From Massilia eburnea (GTDB taxonomy: Bacteria > Pseudomonadota > Gammaproteobacteria > Burkholderiales > Burkholderiaceae_D): 64,000 nt of DNA. This document shows, piece after piece, positions 5,843 to 14,230 of this stretch. The first letter of the stretch is position 1. Each line of letters opens with the position of its first letter. The stretch lies in NCBI RefSeq assembly GCF_009720745.1, contig NZ_WNKX01000007.1:1-64000 (forward strand), given 5' to 3'. Under the pieces are notes generated by a model. It was not told the origin of the DNA and searched no databases. It saw only the letters and a program-made list of their open reading frames with translations. The position numbers and the translations under genes are program-made.

Positions 5843-7276
5843 TCAGCGGGACAGGCTGACCTTCAGCGGTAATGAAGCACGTGCCAGACCCGCACCTTTG
5901 CCGCCGGCAGGCAGGCGGCTGCGCGGAATCAGCAGATAGCGGCGCGTCTCGCCCGCCGCGATATCTGTGCGGAACTCCAGGTCTTTGCCGGCCAGCACGG
6001 TAGGCAGCAAGCGCGTGGTCAGTGCGTCCATCACGGCCATATCGCCGACATCGGCCACATCGACCGGCGTATCCAGGCGCGCAGCTGCGCCGTCGTTCTG
6101 CACCGTCAGAACACGAACCGCGCCCGCCTCTTCCAGACCCATGCGGTACATCTCGGCGCCGGCCAGCAGGAAGGCGCCAACTGCGAACACGTCGCTCGAT
6201 TGCGGGTCGAAATGCTTTGGGTCGGCACCGATCGGTTGTACGTTAATCAGCTTGCTATTGGCCTGCACGCTGGCGTTCAGCGCCTGCCATGCGCGCTTGA
6301 CTGCAGGCGCATATTTATCGCGCGGCAGGATGCCCTGGTTCACGCCCCAGGCCAGGGCGTAGGCGTACAGGCCGGTGCCGCTGGTCTCGGCGCTTTTATA
6401 GCTGTCCGGGTCCAGCAGGCTGGCGCGCCACAAGCCATCGGCCTGCTGCAAACCGGCCAGGCGTTCGGACATTTCGCGATACTGCTGCAGGAAGCGTTCG
6501 CGCTCAGGGCGATTGTCCGGGATGTACTGCAGCATGCGCGCCAAGCCGGCGAGCACCCAGCCATTGCCGCGGCCCCAGAAGACCTTCTTGCCGTTTTCTT
6601 CCTTTTTATCGAAATAGCGGCTATCGCGGAAGTACAGGTGTTCTTCCTTGTCATACAAGTAGTCGGAGGTCTGCCACCAGGTCTTGAGGGCGTAATCAAG
6701 GTAGCGCTGATCACCGGTGGCTGCTGTCAGGCGCGCCCACGCGCCGGGGCCCATGAACAAGGAATCGCACCACCCCCACCGGTGCAGCACATCCGGCACC
6801 AACCAGTTCAGCGAACCGGGGCGCGGCTCGGCCAGCATTTCGTCGAACTGCGCGCGCAGCTTGGCAATCATGCGCGGGTCGCGCAGCTGCAGGTATAGCT
6901 CGGAATACATCTGGCCAACTACATGGTCGTCCGCATGGAATTTGCTCGGGCCAAGGCGCCACTGCAGTTTCTCACCGGCTGCCCGCATCGCCTCGCGATA
7001 TTTCGGATTGGCGGAAATGCCGGACAAGGCCATGAAGCCTGCATCGCCAACGCCTTCGGTCCAGTCGTCAAGCGGGTAGCCGGTCGGATTTTCCAACTGC
7101 CAGTCCGCTACCTTTTCCATCGTTTCGAGGACAACGCTAGGCGCCAGCACTTGCGCGCTGGAGACCGCAGGCGTTGCGGCATTGGCGGGCAGGGCCGCCA
7201 CAATGGCGCTGCCGCTGAAACACAGGCTGGCGCACAGCAGCGCCAGCGGAACGCGTTTGATTCTTTGAATAGGCAT
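5843..7276 (-). CDS. GH105/GH88-type unsaturated uronyl hydrolase, exported
   Basis: The protein is related to YteR/RhiN and releases the unsaturated uronic acid that polysaccharide lyases leave at the non-reducing end. The family pattern is visible: DDHVVGQMYSELYL, RWGWCDSLFMGPGAW, FWGRGNGWVLAGLARML and the (alpha/alpha)6 repeat. An N-terminal signal peptide (residues ~1-33, ending ALPANA) indicates a periplasmic enzyme. The start ATG at 7276 has GGGAAA upstream; a TTG eight codons earlier is less likely. The ~80 C-terminal residues after the barrel are poorly conserved. The gene follows the receptor gene but is separated from it by a terminator. With the nearby PL8 lyase it would complete depolymerisation of a uronic-acid-containing polymer. 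The exact substrate is uncertain. Confidence 0.88.
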   Translation of the reverse strand: MPIQRIKRVPLALLCASLCFSGSAIVAALPANAATPAVSSAQVLAPSVVLETMEKVADWQLENPTGYPLDDWTEGVGDAGFMALSGISANPKYREAMRAAGEKLQWRLGPSKFHADDHVVGQMYSELYLQLRDPRMIAKLRAQFDEMLAEPRPGSLNWLVPDVLHRWGWCDSLFMGPGAWARLTAATGDQRYLDYALKTWWQTSDYLYDKEEHLYFRDSRYFDKKEENGKKVFWGRGNGWVLAGLARMLQYIPDNRPERERFLQQYREMSERLAGLQQADGLWRASLLDPDSYKSAETSGTGLYAYALAWGVNQGILPRDKYAPAVKRAWQALNASVQANSKLINVQPIGADPKHFDPQSSDVFAVGAFLLAGAEMYRMGLEEAGAVRVLTVQNDGAAARLDTPVDVADVGDMAVMDALTTRLLPTVLAGKDLEFRTDIAAGETRRYLLIPRSRLPAGGKGAGLARASLPLKVSLSR

Positions 7277-7298
7277 TTTTATTATTTCCCGGTTTAGC

Positions 7299-7332
7299 AA
7301 AAAAGGCGCACAAGGATGGGGCCTTGTACGCC
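7299..7332 (-). terminator. Intrinsic terminator after the TonB-dependent receptor gene
   Basis: On the minus strand GGCGTACAAGG, a CCCCAT loop and CCTTGTGCGCC form an 11-bp stem with one mismatch, followed by TTTTTT. It lies 21 bp after the receptor stop, so the receptor transcript ends before the GH105 gene. Confidence 0.85.
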
Positions 7333-7353
7333 AAGAGAGAGACTACGCGTTAA

Positions 7354-9783
7354 TCAGAATGCGAAGTCCGCACGCATCGAGTAATAGCGCTGATAGTCCC
7401 GCGCGGGAGTCCATTGCTGGATGTGTACCGGTGCCGCTGCAGTGCTGCCATACATCGTATTGAAGTAACCGACGTTACCCAAGCTGGCCGCGTAGGACTT
7501 GTTGAACAGGTTATTGATCATGAAGCTCAGCTTCCAGCCGCCCTTCTTGTCCTTGATACCACCGCCCAGGTTGAAGATGCCGTAGGACTTCTGGATGGAG
7601 GTTGGGTCCTGATCAATGCGGTAGTTCACCTTGCTCTGCCAGCGATAGGCTGCATTGACAAAACCGTCGAATGGCATATCGGTGCGGATCTCGTACTGGC
7701 CGCCCATATTCAACTTGTATTTCGGCGCGTTCGGCATAGGCATGCCAGCCAGGTCCGCGGTATTGGAATTGCCGAACAGCGGATTCTTGACGATGCAATT
7801 GCCGCCTGGCGTGGTGCCGGTGCCGGCCGCGTTGATCACGCTGTAGCAAGGGCCGTTCGGGAATTCGGTGACAATCGCCTTCGTGTAGGCAAACGAACCG
7901 TTCAACAGCAGGTCACGGGTAACGCGCCAGTTCATGTCAGCCTCCAGGCCGCTTGTGCGCACGTTGCCGATGCTGTGCAACTGGGTACGATAGATGCCGT
8001 CCGCGTCAGTCTGTCCCGCCGATTGCTGGAATCCCTTGAAGTCCGTCTTGAACGCTGCCAGGTCCAGGGACATGCGGTTGTCGAGCAAGGTCAACTTCAA
8101 GCCTGCTTCTACGCTGTGCGCGTCTTCGCCGGGTACAAAGCCGTTCTTGTAGTTGTTGTCGTTGAAGGTACTGGTCAGGTCAATGCCTTTGCCCTTGTGG
8201 CCAGTCGAATAGGTGACGTAACCCATGGCATCCGGGTTGAAGCGGTGTTCCAGGCCCAGCTTGCCGGTCTTTTTGTTCTCGGCGTCCGTGCCTTCATAAT
8301 GGTGCTGGGTGCGCGAGGCGACGGTTGGCGCCACCAGCGGGCTGTCAAACGTGTACGCCACGTCTTCGCGGTTGAAGCGCAGGCCGGCGATAATGCTGGT
8401 TTGCGAAGTCAGGTCGAAGGTGCCATTACCGAAGATGGCATAGTTGGTATTTTCAGCGGAAGCGGTATAGTCGGTGATATAGGTGCCGGCCGGGAAGCGG
8501 CCCAGATGACGACCGAGTTCGTTTTTGCCGTAGAACAGGCCGGCAACGTAACGCAGGCGTCCCTTGTCCGGCGAAGTCAGACGCAATTCTTCGGTTTTCG
8601 ACTTGACGTCAAAGTGGCCTTGCTGGAACAGTCCGCCGTGCAAATTGGTAGGTTTGCCGCCGATCAGGGTCTTGTTCAGGACGTCGCTGTCAGTGAAGTC
8701 GCCGTCCTGGTAGTCGTCCATCATGTAGTGCGACCAGGACGTAATCGACGTCAGCGTATGGTTGGCGAGGAAACCGCTGTCGCCGAAAGCGTAACCCACC
8801 TTCAGGCCAGCTCCCATATCTTTAGCGTTGCCACCAGCAGGGTAATCGTTGCGCACAGATACATTGTCCGGTCCCGGGACAATGCCGCCCAGTATTTTGC
8901 TGACCGGGATACGATCGTTGTTGGAAGCGTAGGTGAAGCCGTTATTGATGTTGTACAGGCCTCCGGTGTTGGTCATCATGCGGAACGGGCTGACGCAGCA
9001 ATTCTTATTGAACTTGCTGTAGCGTGGCGCAAACATCACCGACCACTGGTCGTCCGGGTTCCATTCGAGCTTGCCGGCGAAGTTGGTGTCGTCCGAGCCG
9101 TTCAGGTTCTTACCGTCGGTCAGGTTTTTCACCACACCCGGGTTGGCGCTCTTGCCCGCGGCCAGGCGCATGCGCACAGTATCGCTCAGCGCGCCGGACG
9201 TGCTGCCACTGATGCGCCACTCATGGTCATTGGTCAGGTATGTCGAGACTTTGCTCTTCCACAGGCTGTCGATTGGCTTGGTGCTGATATTCACGGCCCC
9301 GGCAATCGAGCTTTTGCCCATCAGGGTGCTTTGCGGGCCTTTCAGCACTTCGATGCGGTTCACGTCGGCCAGATCCTTGAAGGCATTGGCCTGCATTGCG
9401 AATGGAATATCGTCGATAATCACCGACACGTCGGCTTCCACGCCCACTCCCAACGAGAAGGTGCCAATGCCGCGCATATTGATGCTGTAATTGCCTGGCT
9501 GCGTGCTGTAGGTGACGGACAATGCCGGCGAAAGCGCTGGCAGGTTATCAAAGTCCTTGACGTTATTTCGCTGCAGGACTTCATCGTTCAGAACGGTGAT
9601 TGCGACCGGCACGTCCTGCAGGTTCTGCGCGCGCTTGTTGGCGGTAACAACAACCTTCTCAAGTTGCACCGACTCGTCCTTCTTTGCTTCCTGCGCATGC
9701 GCGAAGCTTGCTACCGCCAGGGCTACGGCAGCCACGACCGGCCGTACTACAAAACTGCCCTGAGATTGATTGGTGATATCCAC
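7354..9783 (-). CDS. TonB-dependent outer-membrane receptor for oligosaccharides
   Basis: This ~809-residue receptor imports a ligand across the outer membrane with TonB/ExbBD energy. It has a signal peptide (residues ~1-30, ending ASFAHAQ), a TonB-box-like VQLEKVVVTANKR, the plug domain (DVPVAITVLNDEVLQRN, IRGIG-like MRGIGTFSLGVGVE, EVLKGPQSTLMGKSSIAGAVN) and a beta-barrel ending in a terminal aromatic (SMRADFAF). The start is GTG at 9783, chosen because GAGGAGGAG lies just upstream. No SusD partner is nearby, as usual for proteobacterial sugar receptors. Two LacI-type operators lie upstream and a lacI gene is adjacent, so the ligand is probably a carbohydrate released by the neighbouring hydrolases. 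Confidence 0.93.
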   Translation of the reverse strand: MDITNQSQGSFVVRPVVAAVALAVASFAHAQEAKKDESVQLEKVVVTANKRAQNLQDVPVAITVLNDEVLQRNNVKDFDNLPALSPALSVTYSTQPGNYSINMRGIGTFSLGVGVEADVSVIIDDIPFAMQANAFKDLADVNRIEVLKGPQSTLMGKSSIAGAVNISTKPIDSLWKSKVSTYLTNDHEWRISGSTSGALSDTVRMRLAAGKSANPGVVKNLTDGKNLNGSDDTNFAGKLEWNPDDQWSVMFAPRYSKFNKNCCVSPFRMMTNTGGLYNINNGFTYASNNDRIPVSKILGGIVPGPDNVSVRNDYPAGGNAKDMGAGLKVGYAFGDSGFLANHTLTSITSWSHYMMDDYQDGDFTDSDVLNKTLIGGKPTNLHGGLFQQGHFDVKSKTEELRLTSPDKGRLRYVAGLFYGKNELGRHLGRFPAGTYITDYTASAENTNYAIFGNGTFDLTSQTSIIAGLRFNREDVAYTFDSPLVAPTVASRTQHHYEGTDAENKKTGKLGLEHRFNPDAMGYVTYSTGHKGKGIDLTSTFNDNNYKNGFVPGEDAHSVEAGLKLTLLDNRMSLDLAAFKTDFKGFQQSAGQTDADGIYRTQLHSIGNVRTSGLEADMNWRVTRDLLLNGSFAYTKAIVTEFPNGPCYSVINAAGTGTTPGGNCIVKNPLFGNSNTADLAGMPMPNAPKYKLNMGGQYEIRTDMPFDGFVNAAYRWQSKVNYRIDQDPTSIQKSYGIFNLGGGIKDKKGGWKLSFMINNLFNKSYAASLGNVGYFNTMYGSTAAAPVHIQQWTPARDYQRYYSMRADFAF

Positions 9784-9834
9784 AGCTACTCCTCCTCGTT
9801 TGAATTTGGCACGCCCTGCTCTGCTGGGAGCCGG

Positions 9835-9852
9835 TGAGTTAACGTTATCATT
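9835..9852. promoter_or_regulatory. LacI-type operator 1 upstream of the receptor gene
   Basis: TGAGTTAACGTTATCATT is an imperfect palindrome with the central CG typical of LacI-family operators. It shares GTTAACG with sites at 11031 and 14174. It lies about 52 bp before the GTG start, a position suited to repression of the receptor promoter. Confidence 0.6.
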
Positions 9853-9889
9853 CCTGTGTCAGAAAAACGCAGCATTGGAAGCTGCGCAC

Positions 9890-9905
9890 TGTGATAACGA
9901 TACCA
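9890..9905. promoter_or_regulatory. LacI-type operator 2 upstream of the receptor gene
   Basis: TGTGATAACGATACCA has the same TGATAACG half-site as the alpha-galactosidase operator at 38668. It lies about 54 bp from operator 1, a spacing (about five helical turns) compatible with looping between two bound dimers. Confidence 0.55.
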
Positions 9906-9953
9906 CTCATTTCTGGCTGAACTCAAGGAGTTTCTTTCGATTTTGCGCAAAAA

Positions 9954-11009
9954 CTACACGCGGCGCAGGCGGCTGCGCTTGGAGGAACTGCCGGCAGGCG
10001 CAGGACCGGTCGATTCGCGCACCACGAACTCGCTCGGGAATTCAATGCGATGGCGGCGGCCAGGCTCGCCCTTGATGCGGCGCACCAGCTCCTGCACGGT
10101 AGCGTGGGCCATGGCATCGAACGGGTGGCGCAAGGTAGTCAATGGCGGCCGGGTCATTGCGGCCGATGGAATATCATCGAAGCCGATGACGGAAATATCT
10201 TCCGGAATGCGCAGGCCTTTTTCCCGGATCGCCGTCATCGCGCCCTGCGCCATGGCGTCGCTGGCGGCAAAAATGGCGGTTGGCGGTTCGGCCAGCGACA
10301 GCAGGTGATGGCCGCCGTCCATGCCGGATTGTTCGCTGAAATTGCCTTGGTAGACCAGCGCCGGATCGAGCTCGATGCCGGCATCGGACAAGGCCTTCAC
10401 ATATCCTTGTTCGCGCAGGTCGCTCTGGCCGGTATAGGCATTGCCTCGAATGAAACCAATGCGCCTGTGTCCCAGTTCAACCAGGTGCGACACCGCGTCG
10501 TGGGCGCCGTTGACGTTATCGCCGCGTACCACGGGCAAACTGGTCTCGTGGCGGAAGTAGTTGATCAGGACGATCGGGCTGGAGCTCTTCTCCAGCGTCT
10601 CCAGGTAGTCGTCGGTCATGCGCGGCAAAACATAGACCAGGCCATCCCACAAGCCGTGCAGCATCTGGCTCACGCGCTTGCCCTTGCCGTCGCCCAGGTC
10701 GCCCAGCGAGTTATAGATGAACAGGTCCATGTCGACCTTGCGCACCTCTTCGCTCAACGCCGTCACGAAGCAGTTGATCACCGAGGAAGTCAAGTCATTG
10801 ACCACCACGCCGATGACGTTGGTTTTACCGCCCTTCATCATGCGCGCCAGCGCATTGGGCGTATAGCCCAGCTGCTTGGCCGCAGCCTGCACCTTCGTTC
10901 GGGTTTCTTCCGAAGCATAGCCTTCGCCGCTCAGCGCGCGCGAGGCGGTCATCACCGATACGCCGGCCAGTTTGGCCACGTCGACAAGTGTTACGCCAGC
11001 TTTCTTCAT
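9954..11009 (-). CDS. LacI-family transcriptional regulator
   Basis: This is a sugar-responsive repressor. Residues 8-28 form the LacI helix-turn-helix (LVDVAKLAGVSVMTASRALS). The hinge helix with ALARMMKGGKTNVIG follows, then a type-I periplasmic-binding-like effector domain (SSVINCFVTALSEEV, ISVIGFDDIPSAAMTRPPLTTL). At 351 aa the length is normal, with a basic tail (SSSKRSRLRRV). It lies directly upstream of the receptor gene on the same strand and has an operator-like palindrome before its own start, suggesting autoregulation. Related palindromes precede the receptor, the PL8 and the GH27 genes. The effector sugar cannot be read from the sequence. Confidence 0.92.
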   Translation of the reverse strand: MKKAGVTLVDVAKLAGVSVMTASRALSGEGYASEETRTKVQAAAKQLGYTPNALARMMKGGKTNVIGVVVNDLTSSVINCFVTALSEEVRKVDMDLFIYNSLGDLGDGKGKRVSQMLHGLWDGLVYVLPRMTDDYLETLEKSSSPIVLINYFRHETSLPVVRGDNVNGAHDAVSHLVELGHRRIGFIRGNAYTGQSDLREQGYVKALSDAGIELDPALVYQGNFSEQSGMDGGHHLLSLAEPPTAIFAASDAMAQGAMTAIREKGLRIPEDISVIGFDDIPSAAMTRPPLTTLRHPFDAMAHATVQELVRRIKGEPGRRHRIEFPSEFVVRESTGPAPAGSSSKRSRLRRV

Positions 11010-11023
11010 GTTATTCCCTGCTA

Positions 11024-11060
11024 CGATTTCCGTTAACGATATTTATATTGTAACGGGAAA
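11024..11060. promoter_or_regulatory. Operator-like inverted repeat upstream of lacI
   Basis: GTTAACGATAT (11032-11042) is identical to 11 bases of the PL8 operator. It sits in a wider inverted repeat, TTTCCGTTA ... TAACGGGAAA. It begins about 20 bp upstream of the lacI ATG, so the regulator probably controls its own gene. Confidence 0.55.
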
Positions 11061-11074
11061 GGCGGGATGGGGTG

Positions 11075-11752
11075 TCACTTTGTTGTGCCACTCCTGCGGC
11101 GGCAGCAGGCCACCGCCAGCAGGCCGAGGCCTGTCAGCATAATGGTGCCGGGCTCGGGAATTTCCTGGGGTGGCTGGGCGCCGAATACCAGTTCGCCCAC
11201 GTTGATGTTGCTGCCAGAATTGGCCGTTTCGAATTTGATTCGCACATAGCGGCCGACTGCATCGTTCAGGTCAAACAGCTGGGCAGCCGTGCCCCTGGAA
11301 TAGGAAAGGAAAGTATTGTTATACCCATATTGGGCCACAAAGCTGCCCAGCGACACTGCGTTGGCAAAGGCGGGGTTATCGGCGAGCGACAGGCTGAAAT
11401 TTTTCACGCCCTGGGCATCGTTATCGTTCCACAGCGCCAAGCTGCGCAGGAGCAGCGTCTGGCCGAGGTCAATATCGACCGTGGCGCCAGCCGCCGCATA
11501 GTAGCCGGTGCCGTTCGTCGTGGACGAGCCAAGGTGGGTCACTCCGGAAGCCGCGTATTGCGTGAAATCGGTTGTGCCGCTGACATAGCTTTTCGAGAGG
11601 CCGGATTGATCGAACAGGCGTGGCGCCAACAGGCCAAAACTGCCGGCCGGTGCGCTCAGCACGGTGCCGCCATAGGCCATCACACCCGCAGTCGCGGGCG
11701 CGCCAAGCAACAGGGCGGCCGCTGCCAACAATCCAACGCAAGTCATTTTCAT
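11075..11752 (-). CDS. PEP-CTERM sorted surface protein, discoidin-like
   Basis: This 225-aa exported protein has an N-terminal signal (MKMTCVGLLAAAALLLGAPA) and a C-terminal sorting signal: EIPEPGT, a hydrophobic helix (IMLTGLGLLAVA) and a basic CCRRRSG tail. This tripartite tail is the PEP-CTERM substrate signature handled by exosortase. The body (TVDIDLGQTLLLRSLALWNDND ... GRYVRIKFETANSGSNINVGELVFG) resembles a galactose-binding/F5-8-type-C fold that often binds carbohydrate. Its ATG overlaps the stop of the PL8 lyase gene (ATGA), so the two are translationally coupled. That suggests it tethers substrate near the lyase, though this is inference. Confidence 0.88.
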   Translation of the reverse strand: MKMTCVGLLAAAALLLGAPATAGVMAYGGTVLSAPAGSFGLLAPRLFDQSGLSKSYVSGTTDFTQYAASGVTHLGSSTTNGTGYYAAAGATVDIDLGQTLLLRSLALWNDNDAQGVKNFSLSLADNPAFANAVSLGSFVAQYGYNNTFLSYSRGTAAQLFDLNDAVGRYVRIKFETANSGSNINVGELVFGAQPPQEIPEPGTIMLTGLGLLAVACCRRRSGTTK

Positions 11753-14157
11753 CGCAAAATCTCTGAGTTAAGTGAAAATTCGGCTTTAAAGCTGGCGCCG
11801 GCGGCGCCTGTGGTGTCGATGCGAAGGCGCAGTTGCGGCGATTTCTCGATAACGGTCATTCCCGAAGCCAGGCTGACGACATCTTTCACCGCATGGTTGA
11901 AGCGCAGTTCCAGCGAGGCGGCGCGCTGGGTCGGCTCGGCAATCGATATCTGCAGCTTGCCGCCGCAAGTTTGCGTCACCAGGGCCACGGGAGCTGAACT
12001 CCAGACGTAGGCCTTGCCTGCGCGCGGCGCGCTGCCAGCCTGCCACAGGTTGGCGGCGTACACGTCCTGCTTCGGCAGCGAAACGGCTGACGCCTGCTCG
12101 TTGTTGGCTTCGATGCTCACGCCGGAATCTCGAGCCGCCGCGCGCGTTTCATCGGCGCTGGCGTTCGGCAGCAGGAGGTAGGCGTACTGCGGGCTGCTTT
12201 GCGGGATGGCGAGCACCTGGTAGCTGTCGCGCACCTCGCCCGGCGCGCCTGTCAGTCCGTTGACCTCGCGCCAACTGCCGCTGCGCTCGGAACGCTCGGC
12301 ATTGAGCGGGACTCCTTGCGGGAATACATAGCCGATGCGGCTGCCGGAACGATCGTCCTGCAAGTGTGCCCAATTGGCTTTGGCCTTGCTGCCGTTGGCG
12401 GCGGGTCTGCCGTCGATCAGCAGCCGCGCGCCCTTCGCATCCATCAGGCGGCGGTTGTCCACGATGGTTTCCACTGGACCTTCACCGCCGTCAATGCCGG
12501 AGCCTAGCGCCAGCACGCGATCGCCCAGCTGGAACCAGCTCTTGCGGCCATGCAGGCTGGAGCCGGTCACTTGGTGCAGCGAGAAGGCCATGCCGACTGC
12601 TGCGTATTTTCCCAGTGCGGCCCCGCCGACCCAGGTTTCGGTGTTGGGGAATTTCTTCCATTCGGCTTGCCCCGCCTTGCCGGAACGGTCGGTCGTGATA
12701 CCCGGCAGGCGCTGCGGATCGATCGTAGCCCAGTAATCCCCATCGAACTGGCTTTGGTCCGCATCGTATAGCTGCAAAACGCCCACGCCCTGCCACCAGG
12801 GTTTCAGGTTTTCCCTGTTGCCGGTCTCGAACGACGAAATCCTGGGCGAGAACATGCTCACCACTGCGGTGAAGCCCTGGCCGCGCAGCATGGCGCGGTC
12901 CATGGAGGGGTAGATGCGGGCACCTTGCGCTTCCGGCGCAGCGGGAAGCGCCGGATCGGCGGCGATCTGTTCCAGCAAGCCACGCTCATAAAGAGCGATA
13001 TTGGAAACGCCTTCGCCATTCGGCCTGGCGAAATAGCTGGCGCCAAAAGTGCGGTCGCGCTGCATCCAGCCCTTGATGGCCGAGCGCAGTTCGGCGCGCT
13101 CGCCTGGCGGGGCCTGTTCGGCGATGACCGCGAGCGAGGCAATCATGCCGCGTCCCACCGAATGGTCCGTCTGGCCATGCCGGGAAACGCCACGGCCGCG
13201 CAGTGCATCCGGCATCGCGCCATCAACCAGCACGGCGGCAAAGCCATCCCGCGCCCACTGGAAAATGCGCGGCGCGCGCGGGTCTTTCAGGGCCCAATCC
13301 GTGCCCGACAGGATGTACAGCAAGCGCGCATAATCGGACAGCGCCACAGCACCGTAGCCACCGTTATAGGCGATGTGGGTATGCTGGACATAGGAGCCAT
13401 CGCGGTAAAAGCCGTTGCCTTCGGTCGCAAAATCCAGCGTCAATGCCAGCGCATCGCGGCCGCCGGCAATGCGCGCGCCATCCTTGCCCAGCATGCCGCT
13501 CAGGACCATCACCAGGCCTTTGTCCAGCAGGTTGGCGCCCTCTTCCAGCCAGTTCTTGTCCAGCGTCCCGTCTTTTCGGGTCTTGTAGCGGCCATCGGGC
13601 ACGTGCCAGTTGACTGCATTCAGCGTGCGGAGGCGCAGTTCGGCGGGCACCGCGTCATCGGCCAGGCTCAATGCATTCAGCAAATGCAAGGGCGTGCCGA
13701 TCTGCCAGTCCCACCAGTTGCCAAATTCGTGGCGGCCAGCGGTGTAATAGTGGCGTTCCAGCCAATCAAGGCCGGCTGCGACGCCGGCGCCCAATTGCGG
13801 GTCGTGGTAGGACGGCGTGCCTGGAGCGGCATAGGCTTGCGCCATCTGGACCAGGCGCGATGCGCTTGCAGTCACGGCGGCAGAGGCTTTGGTCGGGTAT
13901 GGGTCATTGAAACCGGCGACATCGGGCCATAGCACCTTGGCGTCCGGTTCGCGCGCCATGCCGGCCAGCGCGCGCTGCGCCGTTTCGGATTGCGCTTTCA
14001 ATTGGGCTGCCACGTCCGGCGCGCTGCGCTCCTGGTCCGCTGCGCCGACCAGTTTCACCTGCCAACGCGCGCGCATGGCATCGAATTGGTCGCCGGCCGT
14101 CGCCGTAGCAGGAAGCAGGTTTGCCGCTACGGCCAGCGCCATCAGAGCATGTCTCAT
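11749..14157 (-). CDS. Polysaccharide lyase family 8 (hyaluronate/chondroitin/xanthan lyase type)
   Basis: The enzyme cleaves glycosidic bonds next to uronic acids by beta-elimination. PL8 landmarks are NWWDWQIGTP in the alpha/alpha toroid (around residue 150), DGSYVQHTHIAYNGGYG carrying the catalytic His and Tyr, and RISSFETGNRENLKPWWQG with DYWATIDPQRLPGIT at the start of the beta-sandwich half. A signal peptide (to ATATA) predicts export. A GTG four codons earlier is possible, but the ATG at 14157 has AGGA at the right distance. At 802 aa the length is normal for PL8. The gene is coupled to the PEP-CTERM protein gene, and an operator-like palindrome lies 17 bp upstream. Whether the substrate is a glycosaminoglycan or a xanthan-like polymer cannot be decided here. 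Confidence 0.92.
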   Translation of the reverse strand: MRHALMALAVAANLLPATATAGDQFDAMRARWQVKLVGAADQERSAPDVAAQLKAQSETAQRALAGMAREPDAKVLWPDVAGFNDPYPTKASAAVTASASRLVQMAQAYAAPGTPSYHDPQLGAGVAAGLDWLERHYYTAGRHEFGNWWDWQIGTPLHLLNALSLADDAVPAELRLRTLNAVNWHVPDGRYKTRKDGTLDKNWLEEGANLLDKGLVMVLSGMLGKDGARIAGGRDALALTLDFATEGNGFYRDGSYVQHTHIAYNGGYGAVALSDYARLLYILSGTDWALKDPRAPRIFQWARDGFAAVLVDGAMPDALRGRGVSRHGQTDHSVGRGMIASLAVIAEQAPPGERAELRSAIKGWMQRDRTFGASYFARPNGEGVSNIALYERGLLEQIAADPALPAAPEAQGARIYPSMDRAMLRGQGFTAVVSMFSPRISSFETGNRENLKPWWQGVGVLQLYDADQSQFDGDYWATIDPQRLPGITTDRSGKAGQAEWKKFPNTETWVGGAALGKYAAVGMAFSLHQVTGSSLHGRKSWFQLGDRVLALGSGIDGGEGPVETIVDNRRLMDAKGARLLIDGRPAANGSKAKANWAHLQDDRSGSRIGYVFPQGVPLNAERSERSGSWREVNGLTGAPGEVRDSYQVLAIPQSSPQYAYLLLPNASADETRAAARDSGVSIEANNEQASAVSLPKQDVYAANLWQAGSAPRAGKAYVWSSAPVALVTQTCGGKLQISIAEPTQRAASLELRFNHAVKDVVSLASGMTVIEKSPQLRLRIDTTGAAGASFKAEFSLNSEILR

Positions 14158-14173
14158 CTGGGTCCTCACAAAA

Positions 14174-14193
14174 TGTGAGTTAACGATATCACA
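14174..14193. promoter_or_regulatory. LacI-type operator upstream of the PL8 gene
   Basis: TGTGAGTTAACGATATCACA is a 20-bp palindrome with perfect TGTGA/TCACA outer arms and a TAACG centre. It is the best-formed member of the operator family seen in this window. Confidence 0.65.
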
Positions 14194-14230
14194 GTTCGTG
14201 TGGCGTGTTCAACAGGGTTCATGTTTGGCG

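Noticed and set aside
7414..9837. 807-aa plus-strand open frame antisense to the TonB receptor
   Set aside because: It is a mirror frame of a strongly supported receptor gene; its product has no recognisable motif and is rich in Val/Ala/His as expected of an antisense shadow in high-GC DNA.
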